The translations under genes and the position numbers were made by a program. From an uncultured Clostridium sp. (GTDB lineage: Bacteria; Bacillota; Clostridia; TANB77; CAG-508), in contig CAMMNR010000016.1 in NCBI GenBank assembly GCA_946498265.1, positions 1 through 18,099 on the forward strand: a stretch of 18,099 nucleotides of DNA, in the 5' to 3' direction. The notes under the pieces are model-generated. The model did no database searches. It was not told where the DNA came from and was given only the letters and a program-made list of their open reading frames with translations. This document shows, piece after piece, positions 8,440 to 15,908 of the stretch. Position 1 is the first letter of the stretch. Each line of letters opens with the position of its first letter.

Positions 8440-8754
8440 AGGGGACGTTCCTTTAATCCCTAAAATTCGGGACATTGGGGACGGACCTTTGGGAATTTAC
8501 CATTTTGGGGACGCGTCCATAGGGAATTCGGGGACGGGCTAGATGGGGAATTTGGGGACGGGGCTTAAAATCCCTATAGTTATGAGACAAAAATAAAATA
8601 TATTTAATTTTCTAACTATAGGGATTTTAATCCCCGTCCCCAAATTCCCCATCTAGCCCGTCCCCGAATTCCCTATGGACGCGTCCCCAAAATGGTAAAT
8701 TCCCAAAGGTCCGTCCCCAATGTCCCGAATTTTAGGGATTAAAGAAACGTCCCT
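8440..8754. repeat. Giant near-perfect inverted repeat of nested GGGGACG units
   Basis: The left arm (8440-8582) and the right arm (8613-8754) are reverse complements over about 142 positions, with two mismatches and one single-base gap, around a 30-base AT-rich loop. The left arm holds five GGGGACG units starting at 8441, 8477, 8507, 8530 and 8554, mostly alternating with GGGAATT-like segments; the right arm mirrors them. The arms are clearly richer in G+C than the surroundings. The unit GGGGACGGGCTA (8530-8541) is identical to the core of the element at 3312-3419, so both belong to one REP-like family. No transposase is encoded inside. The right arm overlaps the last codons and stop of pyrI. 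As RNA or single-stranded DNA it would form one very long hairpin. Confidence 0.93.
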
Positions 8755-9154
8755 CACAATATTTACAACGGTATATTTGTTTTTCTTTATCAGTTAAGAT
8801 AAATACTTGATCTAATTCTTTTTCAACAGATGTAATACATCTTGGATTTTGACATTTTACTATATTTACAATTCTTTCTGGTTTTGTTACATGGAACTTT
8901 TTTACTAATTTATCATCTTTTACAATATTAATTGTTATGTTTGGGTCAATATATCCTAATATATCTAAATCTATATCTATACTTTTATCTATTTTTATAA
9001 TATCTTTTCTACCCATTTTTTTACTTTTTGCATTTGTTATTATTGCTACTGAACATTCTAATTCTTGCAAATTTAATGTTTCATATATTTCCATTCCTTT
9101 TTTTGCTTGTATATGATCTATTACTATACCATTTTTTATACTATCGATATTCAT
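8732..9154 (-). CDS. pyrI: Aspartate carbamoyltransferase regulatory chain PyrI
   Basis: PyrI is the zinc-containing regulatory subunit that binds nucleotides and docks onto the PyrB catalytic trimers. The 140-residue chain shows the allosteric domain first (VIDHIQAKKG near residues 11-20) and then the zinc domain. Its four cysteines, C101, C106, C130 and C133 (CQNPRC and CKYC), have the same spacing as in the Escherichia coli chain (5, 24, 3). The start directly abuts the pyrB stop (TAA then ATG), with GGAGGT upstream, so the pair is co-translated. The final six residues (GRFFNP) and the stop codon come from the arm of the large inverted repeat, so the natural C-terminus has been altered just after the last zinc ligand. 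Confidence 0.95.
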   Translation of the reverse strand: MNIDSIKNGIVIDHIQAKKGMEIYETLNLQELECSVAIITNAKSKKMGRKDIIKIDKSIDIDLDILGYIDPNITINIVKDDKLVKKFHVTKPERIVNIVKCQNPRCITSVEKELDQVFILTDKEKQIYRCKYCEGRFFNP

Positions 9155-10069
9155 TTATTTTACCTCCAACATTTTTAATATTAATGCCATTCTTATATAT
9201 TTTCCATATTCTACTTGTCTAAAATATGCTGCTCTAGGATCGTCATCTACATCTACAGATATTTCATTTACTCTTGGTAATGGATGCATTATACATAAGT
9301 CTTTTTTTGCCTTTTCTAATTTTTCTTTATTTAATATATAATAATCTTTTAATCTGATGTAATCCTCTTCATTGAAAAATCTTTCTTTTTGAACTCTTGT
9401 CATGTATAAAATATCTAATTTGTCCATATATTCTTCTATATCTTTAGTTTCTATAAATTCTATATTATTTTTTTCTAATACGTCTTCTTTTAAATATTCT
9501 GGTATTTTTAATTCATCAGGTGAGATTAATACAAATTTTATATTTTTATATCTACTCATTGCTGTTATAAGTGAGTGTACAGTTCTTCCAAATTTTAAGT
9601 CTCCACAAAGTCCTATTGTTAGGTCTTCTAATCTTCCTTTTTCACATTTTATTGTTAATAAATCTGTTAGTGTTTGTGTTGGATGGTTATGTCCTCCGTC
9701 TCCTGCATTAATTATCGGTACTATTGATTTTTCTGCTGCTACTAATGGTGCACCTTCTTTTGGATGTCTCATTGCAATTATATCTACATAGCATCCTACT
9801 GTTCTTATTGTATCAGCTACACTTTCTCCTTTTGATGTTGAACTTGAACTTGCTGATGAAAATCCTAATACATTTCCTCCTAAATCCATCATTGCTGCTT
9901 CAAAACTTAGTCTTGTTCTTGTACTTGGTTCAAAAAATAAAGTAGCTAATTTCTTACCATCACATTTATGAGAATATTTCTCTTTGTTTTGGATGATGTC
10001 TTTAGCTACTTTAATTAGTTCTTCAATTTCTTCTACATTTAAATCTTTAATATCAATTAGATTTTTCAT
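9155..10069 (-). CDS. pyrB: Aspartate carbamoyltransferase catalytic chain PyrB
   Basis: PyrB condenses carbamoyl phosphate with aspartate, the committed step of pyrimidine synthesis, in the cytoplasm. The 304-residue chain has the carbamoyl-phosphate loop STRTR (49-53), the GESVADTIRT segment, HPTQTLTDL (129-137), and HPLPRVNEI with PRAAYFRQ near the C-terminus, all active-site hallmarks. The start is supported by GGAGGGAG four bases before the ATG. It lies downstream of the glycosyltransferase pair and forms an operon with pyrI. Finding pyrBI inside a division and cell-wall cluster is unusual. A possible promoter and a small hairpin lie upstream; no PyrR-type attenuator with a G+C-rich terminator was seen. 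Confidence 0.96.
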   Translation of the reverse strand: MKNLIDIKDLNVEEIEELIKVAKDIIQNKEKYSHKCDGKKLATLFFEPSTRTRLSFEAAMMDLGGNVLGFSSASSSSTSKGESVADTIRTVGCYVDIIAMRHPKEGAPLVAAEKSIVPIINAGDGGHNHPTQTLTDLLTIKCEKGRLEDLTIGLCGDLKFGRTVHSLITAMSRYKNIKFVLISPDELKIPEYLKEDVLEKNNIEFIETKDIEEYMDKLDILYMTRVQKERFFNEEDYIRLKDYYILNKEKLEKAKKDLCIMHPLPRVNEISVDVDDDPRAAYFRQVEYGKYIRMALILKMLEVK

Positions 10070-10090
10070 TTTCTCCCTCCTATTTCTTCT

Positions 10091-10128
10091 TCTTTGATAT
10101 TTTTATCAAAGATTTAACTTATTGTCAA
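10091..10128 (-). promoter_or_regulatory. Putative pyrBI promoter overlapping a small hairpin
   Basis: On the minus strand TTGACA (10128-10123) is followed after 17 bases by TAAAAA (10105-10100), a fair sigma-A-like pair. A perfect 9-bp inverted repeat, TCTTTGATA / TATCAAAGA (10091-10099 and 10104-10112) with a TTTT loop, overlaps the -10 box and the expected start. This could be an operator or an RNA hairpin. The -35 is a perfect consensus but the -10 is weak. Confidence 0.45.
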
Positions 10129-10200
10129 TAGGAAGATTTTTCTTTTCTTATAGTTTATTTAGATGAATTGAAATATTTAATATATCTTAGTTTTTACTAT

Positions 10201-10221
10201 CAATTTTTTTATAAAAAATTG
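10201..10221 (-). terminator. Weak A/T-only hairpin after the glycosyltransferase operon
   Basis: The palindrome CAATTTTTT / AAAAAATTG (9-bp stem, 3-base loop) lies 14 bases past the glycosyltransferase stop. It has little G+C and no clear T-tract beyond the stem, so termination would be inefficient. It is the only terminator-like structure before pyrB. Confidence 0.25.
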
Positions 10222-10234
10222 TAAATGTATGCTT

Positions 10235-11059
10235 TTATTTTTGATTTTCATTTTTAAATAAACTTTTTTCAATAATATCTAATCTTTTTTTACACATATT
10301 TATTTCTTTCTTTATTATTAAATCAATTTCCTTTGTATATTCTTTTTCTCTCATTTCTAATAAATCTTTCAAATTTTGTACTGTATCATCTATATTTTTA
10401 AAACTTAAAGTTGTTGTCATGCTATTTTTTCTTCCACTTATATAATTATGAACTACAAAATCAGCTATTTTGAAGCTTTTTGATTTCATTATTCCATTAT
10501 ATACAAATAATACATCTTCATAAAATCTATTTTCAGGAAATTTAATGATATTTTCTTTTAAGAATTCTCTTCTCCAACATTTGCTCCATGGATTTGGATA
10601 TTTATCTATAGCTACTTTATATGTTTTTGTGCATGTTTCTTCACTAGGAATTACTAATTCTTTTCTATCTCCTTCTATTTGAAATCCTAAATATATAACA
10701 TCTGTTTTTTCTTTTCCAATTACCTTATCCAATTTGTATAAAACTTCATTATTTGATAAATAATCATCGCCATCTAAAAAAACTATATATTCTCCTGTTG
10801 CTATTTCTAATCCTGTATTTCTAGCTCCTCCTGCTTTTTTATTTTTCTCATGTTTTTCAAATATTATATTTTTATATTTCATACATAATTCTAATATTTT
10901 TTCTCGTGTTTTATCTTTTGAACAATCATCAACTACAATAATTTCTATATCCTTAAAAGTCTGATTTTCTACACTTTCTATGGCTCTTTGTATATAATCT
11001 TCTATATTATATGCTATAATTATTATACTAAATCTATTTTTCTTTACTTGCTGGTCCAT
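10235..11059 (-). CDS. Family 2 glycosyltransferase
   Basis: This is a 274-residue GT-A fold transferase of family GT2. It begins with the nucleotide-sugar region FSIIIIAYNIEDYIQRAIESV. It then shows IIVVDDCSKD, the AGGARNTGLEIATGEYI block and the metal-binding motif FLDGDDYLS (DGDD near residue 97). A later YEDVLF matches the catalytic ED region of such enzymes. No membrane helix is seen, so it probably works on the cytoplasmic face. Its start lies inside the end of the upstream glycosyltransferase gene (26-base overlap), so the two are translationally linked. Together they probably add sugars to an extracellular or wall glycan; the acceptor cannot be told from sequence. Confidence 0.9.
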   Translation of the reverse strand: MDQQVKKNRFSIIIIAYNIEDYIQRAIESVENQTFKDIEIIVVDDCSKDKTREKILELCMKYKNIIFEKHEKNKKAGGARNTGLEIATGEYIVFLDGDDYLSNNEVLYKLDKVIGKEKTDVIYLGFQIEGDRKELVIPSEETCTKTYKVAIDKYPNPWSKCWRREFLKENIIKFPENRFYEDVLFVYNGIMKSKSFKIADFVVHNYISGRKNSMTTTLSFKNIDDTVQNLKDLLEMREKEYTKEIDLIIKKEINMCKKRLDIIEKSLFKNENQK

Positions 11060-12182
11060 CTTTTATTTCAAACTCCCTTCTATTTATTATTGAATCAAAT
11101 AATTTTAATAAATTTTCTGTTGCTATTTTTGCTGTCCATCTTTCTGTAATATATTTATAAGCATTTTTTCCTAGCTTTTTTCTTAATTCTTTATTTTCTA
11201 TTAGTATTTTTACTTTATTTTCTAAATCTTTGTAATTATTATATGTAAAACCATTTTCTCCATCTTTTATCAAAAAGGGAACTGAACCCATTTTTTTATT
11301 TGCTACTATAGCACAAGTAGCGTTCATAGATTCGTTAACAACAGCTCCCCACCCTTCTCTACTATCACTTGTACCTATAAAAATATCTGCTTCTTCCATA
11401 TAATTTTTTACTTCATTACTAGGAACTTGTCCTACTATTTCTATTACATCGTTTAAATTTATTTTTTTTACTTTATCTCTTGTCTTTTTTTCTAGCGTTC
11501 CTGTTCCTAGCATTTTTATTTTAAAATTATAGTTTTGTCTCTTTAGATTTCTAGCTAATTTTAATACTACCTCTGGATGTTTCCAATTTATAAATCTGGC
11601 TACCCAAATTATTTCAATTCTATCTTTTTCTTCTTTACTTTCTATTAGCTCTTCTATATTATAATGGTTTGTTTGTAAAAAATATCCCCATTTGTATATT
11701 TTATCTTTATATAATCCCAAAAAATTGAAATCCTTTGCTCCATATCCATTGGCACATAATAAATACAAGTTTTTATTTTTTCTATACTTTATATGCCTAT
11801 TATAAAATAATTTTAGTTTTTCTTTATCTAAAATTGTTTTTAAAAATCCATCTGGGAATATAAAAACTCTTGCTCTATATCTAAAAGTTAATTTATCTTG
11901 TTTTAGTCTTTCTTCAATGAGTTCATCAGTCGTTGAACCTATTATAACTACATCACTTTCTGTAGCTAATTTTTTGGCTTTATTGTACATATTTTCATTT
12001 TCATATGCTCTTATTACAAAATCATATTTTTGATCTAAATCTTCCCACCCCATTTCTACTCTCCATTTAAATATTTTTACTGTTGATACAAACTTAAAAT
12101 CATCGCCTAACCTTTTTTGCATTTCCAAACAAAAAGGTAACTGGTGGTTGGTTAAAAAATTCGAATAAAATGTTACCTTCAT
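11034..12182 (-). CDS. GT4-like glycosyltransferase
   Basis: This is a 382-residue GT-B fold transferase. The C-terminal domain carries IIWVARFINWKHPEVVLKLA, MLGTGTLE, VEIVGQVPS-like VIEIVGQVPSNEV, and the donor-site motif SREGWGAVVNESMNA, whose EGWGAVVNE matches the E-x7-E signature of family 4. KKMGSVPFLIKDGENGF follows, also typical. The N-terminal acceptor domain (MKVTFYSNFLTNHQLPFC) is more specific and not recognised. The start has AAGGGG before the ATG and is the first ATG after the operon promoter. With the following GT2 gene it forms a two-gene operon placed between spoVD and pyrB, which is not part of the conserved division cluster. It may have been acquired later; base composition looks similar to the neighbours. 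Confidence 0.88.
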   Translation of the reverse strand: MKVTFYSNFLTNHQLPFCLEMQKRLGDDFKFVSTVKIFKWRVEMGWEDLDQKYDFVIRAYENENMYNKAKKLATESDVVIIGSTTDELIEERLKQDKLTFRYRARVFIFPDGFLKTILDKEKLKLFYNRHIKYRKNKNLYLLCANGYGAKDFNFLGLYKDKIYKWGYFLQTNHYNIEELIESKEEKDRIEIIWVARFINWKHPEVVLKLARNLKRQNYNFKIKMLGTGTLEKKTRDKVKKINLNDVIEIVGQVPSNEVKNYMEEADIFIGTSDSREGWGAVVNESMNATCAIVANKKMGSVPFLIKDGENGFTYNNYKDLENKVKILIENKELRKKLGKNAYKYITERWTAKIATENLLKLFDSIINRREFEIKDGPASKEK

Positions 12183-12208
12183 ATTTTCCCCTTCTTTTTA
12201 TATAATTT

Positions 12209-12240
12209 TACATAATTGTCAACTTTTCGACAATTATGTA
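12209..12240 (-). promoter_or_regulatory. 12-bp inverted repeat in the glycosyltransferase operon leader
   Basis: TACATAATTGTC (12209-12220) and GACAATTATGTA (12229-12240) form a perfect 12-bp inverted repeat with an 8-base loop, immediately downstream of the operon's -10 box. It may be a repressor operator or a 5' leader hairpin. It is not G+C-rich and has no T-tract, so it is not a terminator. Confidence 0.55.
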
Positions 12241-12244
12241 TATA

Positions 12245-12272
12245 ATTATATCATAAATTTAAATTTTTTCAA
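12245..12272 (-). promoter_or_regulatory. Extended -10 promoter for the glycosyltransferase operon
   Basis: On the minus strand TTGAAA (12272-12267), a 16-base spacer and TATAAT (12250-12245) form a good vegetative promoter. The spacer ends in TGA, giving the extended -10 form TGNTATAAT. Transcription would begin within the inverted repeat at 12209-12240 and reach the GT4 start about 60 bases downstream. Confidence 0.6.
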
Positions 12273-12318
12273 ATTTATTTTTAAAAAATTAAGGCTATTT
12301 TTTTATATTATTTATTTC

Positions 12319-14313
12319 TTAATATTCTATATAAACTTTATTTCCTTTGTTTACTACAATTCCTGCTTGTGGCGTTTGATTTTTTATTATAGTATTTTCT
12401 TTATCAAGATTTTCAGTTTCATTTTGTATTATTAGTTCTAATCCATTTTCTTTTATTATTTTTTCAGATTCTTCTATGGTTTTCCCAATTATGTCTGGTG
12501 TTTGTACTTGTTCTACTTGCTCTACTTCATCTTGATTTCCTTGACTTACTTCCAAATAAGGAAGAATTTCACTAAATATTTGCCCTCCTACAGGTGCTGC
12601 AACGCCACCTCCTTGATGTCCTCCTTCTCCTGTTGGATTATACAAAGTTACCAAAACAACCACTTGTGGATCATCAATTGGTGCTACACCGCAAAAAGAT
12701 GTAACATATTTATTAGTATTTACCCCATCTTCTGATGTTCCTGTTTTTCCTCCTATTCTATATCCTGCAACTTTTGCATTTTTTCCAGTTCCTTCAGATA
12801 CAACACTTTCCATCATACTTAATACTTTTTCTGAAGTTTCTTTTGAAATAACTGTGCCATTTGTTTTTACAGGTATTTCTTCTACTTCTTTAGTTTCACT
12901 ATTTATTATTTGTTTCACTACTCTTGGAGTTACACTTGTTCCCCCATTTGCTATTGCTGATACTGCTGTTACAAGTTGTATTGGTGTTATTTCAAATCTT
13001 TGGCCAAAACTTATTGTTGCTAGTTCTACTGGTCCGGCTTTTTCTTTTGCTAAAAATATACTTCCCGCTTCTCCTGGTAAGTCTATACATGTTTTTTCTA
13101 GTAATTTGAATTTTTCTAAATATTCATAATATTTTGTTACTCCTAATTGTTGACCTAATCCTATAAATACTGGATTGCAAGAATTCATTAATCCTTGTCT
13201 TAAACTTTCTGATCCATGAGGTCTATAATATCTCCAACATTTTATTCTTACTCCTGCAACTTCTATTCCTCCTGTACATGAAAATTGTCCTTCTTTGTCA
13301 ATATCTGTTACTAATCCTTCTTCTATAGCTGCTGATGCTGTTATTAATTTAAAAACTGAACCTGGTTCATATGTATCTGCTATTGCTTTATTTCTCCAAA
13401 CTGCTTGTAAATTTTTTGTTTTTTCATCTTGTTGCATAGAATCCCAAATTCCTTTTAATTCATCTGTATATGCTTCATATGGTTCATTTAGATTATATGA
13501 TGGATATGTTGCCATTGCCAAAATATCCCCATTTTTGGGATTCATTATAACTATATTTCCACCATCTGTACACTCATTGTCAATACATGCTTCTTTTAAG
13601 TATTTTTCTGCTATTGATTGTATTGTTAAATCTATTGTAAGTACTAAGTCATTTCCATCTACAGCTGGTACATAATTTTCTCCTTCGTGGCCTATTTCTC
13701 CTCCTTTTGCATCAATATGTCTTTGTATTGCTCCTTTTTCTCCTTTTAATTCGTCATCATATTTTGCTTCTATTCCATCTAATCCTTGATTATCACTTCC
13801 GCAAAATCCTATTATTTGTGATGCCAACGTGTTATATGGATAATATCTTTTTGTATCTTCATCAATATTGATTCCTGTTGTTATATTGTTTTGTTCCATC
13901 CATACTCTTAGTTCATCTGTTTTTTCTTTATCTACTTTTTTTACTATTGTTTCTATAGAACTTCTTTTTTTGACCTTTTTTAATACCGTTTCATAATCTA
14001 ATTCAAAAATATTAGCTAGAGTTTGCGCTACTTTTTCTTTATTCTCTTCTGATATATTTCCTGGATTTACTGTTACTGTTTCTACTGTACTACTTACTGC
14101 TAATGCGTTTTTACCTGTTGTATCATATATTGTCCCTCTTTTTGGATTTATACTTCTATCTAATGTTTGTTGCTGATAAGCTAATGTTGATAGCTCTCCT
14201 CCCTGAATAAATTGAATATATCCAATTCTTCCCATTAAACATATTATTATTAAAAATGCTATAAACAGTGTATTTCTCATCTTCTTTTTATTTGAAAGTT
14301 TCATTTCTATCAT
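12319..14313 (-). CDS. spoVD: Class B penicillin-binding protein with PASTA domain (SpoVD/FtsI-like)
   Basis: This 664-residue D,D-transpeptidase crosslinks septal or spore-cortex peptidoglycan. It has a short cytoplasmic tail, one membrane helix (about 14-34), the class B N-terminal domain starting NPKRGTIYD (56-64), and a transpeptidase domain with S319-x-x-K322 (EPGSVFK), S378-C-N380 and K523-T-G525. One PASTA domain (about 604-664) starts TPDIIGKTIEESEKI. A C-terminal PASTA on the PBP encoded after rsmH-ftsL is typical of SpoVD in Firmicutes, though cells with a single such gene use it for division. The start at 14313 has AGAGGTG seven bases upstream. That site is in the 3' arm of a 15-bp hairpin. 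The likely partner is the SEDS protein encoded downstream. Confidence 0.93.
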   Translation of the reverse strand: MIEMKLSNKKKMRNTLFIAFLIIICLMGRIGYIQFIQGGELSTLAYQQQTLDRSINPKRGTIYDTTGKNALAVSSTVETVTVNPGNISEENKEKVAQTLANIFELDYETVLKKVKKRSSIETIVKKVDKEKTDELRVWMEQNNITTGINIDEDTKRYYPYNTLASQIIGFCGSDNQGLDGIEAKYDDELKGEKGAIQRHIDAKGGEIGHEGENYVPAVDGNDLVLTIDLTIQSIAEKYLKEACIDNECTDGGNIVIMNPKNGDILAMATYPSYNLNEPYEAYTDELKGIWDSMQQDEKTKNLQAVWRNKAIADTYEPGSVFKLITASAAIEEGLVTDIDKEGQFSCTGGIEVAGVRIKCWRYYRPHGSESLRQGLMNSCNPVFIGLGQQLGVTKYYEYLEKFKLLEKTCIDLPGEAGSIFLAKEKAGPVELATISFGQRFEITPIQLVTAVSAIANGGTSVTPRVVKQIINSETKEVEEIPVKTNGTVISKETSEKVLSMMESVVSEGTGKNAKVAGYRIGGKTGTSEDGVNTNKYVTSFCGVAPIDDPQVVVLVTLYNPTGEGGHQGGGVAAPVGGQIFSEILPYLEVSQGNQDEVEQVEQVQTPDIIGKTIEESEKIIKENGLELIIQNETENLDKENTIIKNQTPQAGIVVNKGNKVYIEY

Positions 14314-14350
14314 AAAAAAACACCTCTAATAATTTTATTAGAAGTGTTTT
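14314..14350 (-). promoter_or_regulatory. Attenuator-like hairpin covering the spoVD ribosome-binding site
   Basis: The two 15-base arms 14317-14331 and 14336-14350 pair with one mismatch (G-T in RNA) around a 4-base loop. On the minus strand the second arm contains the spoVD site AGAGGTG and is followed by an unbroken run of seven or more T just before the ATG. The whole has the shape of an intrinsic terminator placed between ftsL and spoVD, and folding would also hide the ribosome-binding site. It begins seven bases after the ftsL stop. No alternative antiterminator pairing was worked out. Confidence 0.7.
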
Positions 14351-14357
14351 AATTTAT

Positions 14358-14867
14358 TCATTTTCCTGTTATCTTTTCCCAAATTTGTTCAAACCAATTT
14401 TTATCTTCTTCAACTACTACCTCTTCTGAAGCTGGTTCTATATAGTCTTTTTTAGGTAAATTTACATATACTGTTTGTTTACTTGTTAGCTTTTGCATTC
14501 CTAATTGTTCTTTTGCTAATTTTTCTATATTGTTATAATTTAGCCCATTTTCAATATTTACTTTTAGTTGTTCATTCTCTTTTTCTATTGATGAAAGTTC
14601 TGTTTTTAATTGTTGCACATTATTAAATTTTTCGTTTATTTGAGAGTTTCTATAACTTATGGCTAATAGAGTTAAAAATATCGCTGCAACTACTAAAGTA
14701 AGTTTTCTACGTTTTTCTTTTTGTGCTTTTGATAGTTTTACTTCTTCTCTTGGTAAATCTTCAACTACTCTTAGTTTTGGTTTACGTTTTTTTGTTTTTC
14801 TAGAAGTTTTATAGTCTGGTTCTAATTTTCTTGGACTTGTAGTATATTCATATCCTGTTCTTGCCAT
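14358..14867 (-). CDS. ftsL: FtsL-like cell division protein
   Basis: This is a 169-residue bitopic membrane protein. A highly basic cytoplasmic region (1-56, with KTSRKTKKRKPKLR) is followed by one membrane helix (about 57-73, LTLVVAAIFLTLLAISY). An external coiled coil (about 78-108, FNNVQQLKTELSSIEKENEQLK) comes next, then the NNIEKLAKEQLGMQKL segment typical of FtsL/DivIC proteins, and an acidic tail. FtsL joins DivIC-type proteins at the septum and activates FtsW with its PBP partner. Position between rsmH and spoVD is the canonical one. The start has a strong GGGAGGTG site. Sequence conservation in this family is low, so position and topology carry much of the call. Confidence 0.88.
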   Translation of the reverse strand: MARTGYEYTTSPRKLEPDYKTSRKTKKRKPKLRVVEDLPREEVKLSKAQKEKRRKLTLVVAAIFLTLLAISYRNSQINEKFNNVQQLKTELSSIEKENEQLKVNIENGLNYNNIEKLAKEQLGMQKLTSKQTVYVNLPKKDYIEPASEEVVVEEDKNWFEQIWEKITGK

Positions 14868-14894
14868 AAGTTATTCACCTCCCTCATTTGTATA

Positions 14895-15824
14895 TTATTG
14901 TTTTTCAAATATTCTTAATTTTGCACTTTTTGATCTCGAGTTCTCTTTTTGTTCTTGTTCATCTGCTATTATTGGTTTTTTTGTTATTATTTTTCCTAAT
15001 GATTTTGCTCCACATATACAATATGGTAAATCACTAGGACATGTACATTTTCCTTGTGCTTCTATATATGCTTTTTTTACTGCTCTATCTTCTAAAGAAT
15101 GAAATGTTATTATACATAACCTTCCATTTGGATTTAATAAATCAATACACATTTTTACTGTGTTGTATAATGGTTTTATTTCATTATTTACTTCTATTCT
15201 AATTGCTTGAAATGTCCTTTTTGCTGGATGTCCATCTTTTTGTTTTGATTTTGGTATTGAATTTTCTATTATTTCTACTAATTCTTTTGTTGTTTCTATC
15301 TCTTTTTGTTTTCTATATTCACAGATATTTTTTGCAATTTTTCTTGAAAATCTTTCTTCCCCATACTCATAGATTAGATTTGCTAGTTTTTCTTCTTCAT
15401 ATGTGTTTACTACTGTTTTTGCATCTAATGATTGTGTTTTGTCCATCCTCATATCTAATGTATTTTCTCCTAAGTAACTAAATCCTCTGTTTTTTTCATC
15501 TAATTGATAAGAGGAAACTCCTAAATCTAACAATATTCCATCTACTTTTTCAATTTCTAATTGTTCTAAAATATCTTTTAAATTATCATGATTGTCATGC
15601 ACATATATTACATTGTTGTATTCTTTTAAATTTTCTTTTGCTGCTTTTAGAGCTTCTTCATCTCTATCTATTCCTATTAATTTTCCATCTTTATTTAGTT
15701 GTTTTAAAATTTCTTGACTATGTCCAGCTCCTCCTAATGTACCATCTACATAAATTCCATCTTTTTTTATATTTAGTCCATTGATACATTCTTTTAGTAG
15801 AACTGGTTTATGTTTAAATTCCAC
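14895..15824 (-). CDS. rsmH: 16S rRNA (cytosine-1402-N4)-methyltransferase RsmH (MraW)
   Basis: RsmH methylates C1402 in the decoding centre of 16S rRNA with S-adenosylmethionine. Motifs are KHKPVLLKECI near the start, the SAM loop DGTLGGAGHSQ, LLDLGVSSYQLD, NTLDMRMD, FQAIRIEVNNE and ITFHSLEDRAVK; a cysteine cluster CTCPSDLPYCICG is near the C-terminus. I chose GTG at 15824 (309 residues, MEFKHKPVLL) because AGAGGTG lies five bases upstream and the family begins there. An ATG at 15854 would add ten residues but has no ribosome-binding site. The gene follows mraZ after an exceptionally long spacer with a repeat array and a small hairpin. Confidence 0.94.
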   Translation of the reverse strand: MEFKHKPVLLKECINGLNIKKDGIYVDGTLGGAGHSQEILKQLNKDGKLIGIDRDEEALKAAKENLKEYNNVIYVHDNHDNLKDILEQLEIEKVDGILLDLGVSSYQLDEKNRGFSYLGENTLDMRMDKTQSLDAKTVVNTYEEEKLANLIYEYGEERFSRKIAKNICEYRKQKEIETTKELVEIIENSIPKSKQKDGHPAKRTFQAIRIEVNNEIKPLYNTVKMCIDLLNPNGRLCIITFHSLEDRAVKKAYIEAQGKCTCPSDLPYCICGAKSLGKIITKKPIIADEQEQKENSRSKSAKLRIFEKQ

Positions 15825-15858
15825 TTTTACACCTCTTACTAGATTTATTAACATTAAA

Positions 15859-15885
15859 CAGCTGGTAATTTTTTATCACCAGCTG
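15859..15885 (-). promoter_or_regulatory. Hairpin in the rsmH leader
   Basis: An 8-bp perfect stem, CAGCTGGT / ACCAGCTG, with an 11-base loop lies about 35 bases upstream of the rsmH start codon. It is followed on the minus strand by TTTAATG, a poor T-tract, so it is more likely an RNA structural element than an efficient terminator. It closes the long mraZ-rsmH spacer. Confidence 0.45.
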
Positions 15886-15908
15886 CATTTATCTATTATG
15901 TATTTTTT

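Noticed and set aside
8440..8754. Insertion sequence with terminal inverted repeats
   Set aside because: The loop is only 30 bases, with no room for a transposase, and no target duplication is evident.
10070..10234. PyrR-dependent attenuator ahead of pyrB
   Set aside because: No G+C-rich terminator with a T-tract or PyrR-type anti-antiterminator loop could be seen; only a small A/T-rich hairpin at the promoter.
13295..13675. Plus-strand reading frame of 126 codons opposite spoVD
   Set aside because: It is antisense to the conserved transpeptidase domain and shows no recognisable motif.
15825..15854. Longer rsmH beginning at ATG 15854
   Set aside because: No ribosome-binding site precedes it, whereas GTG 15824 has AGAGGTG at good spacing and begins the conserved family sequence.
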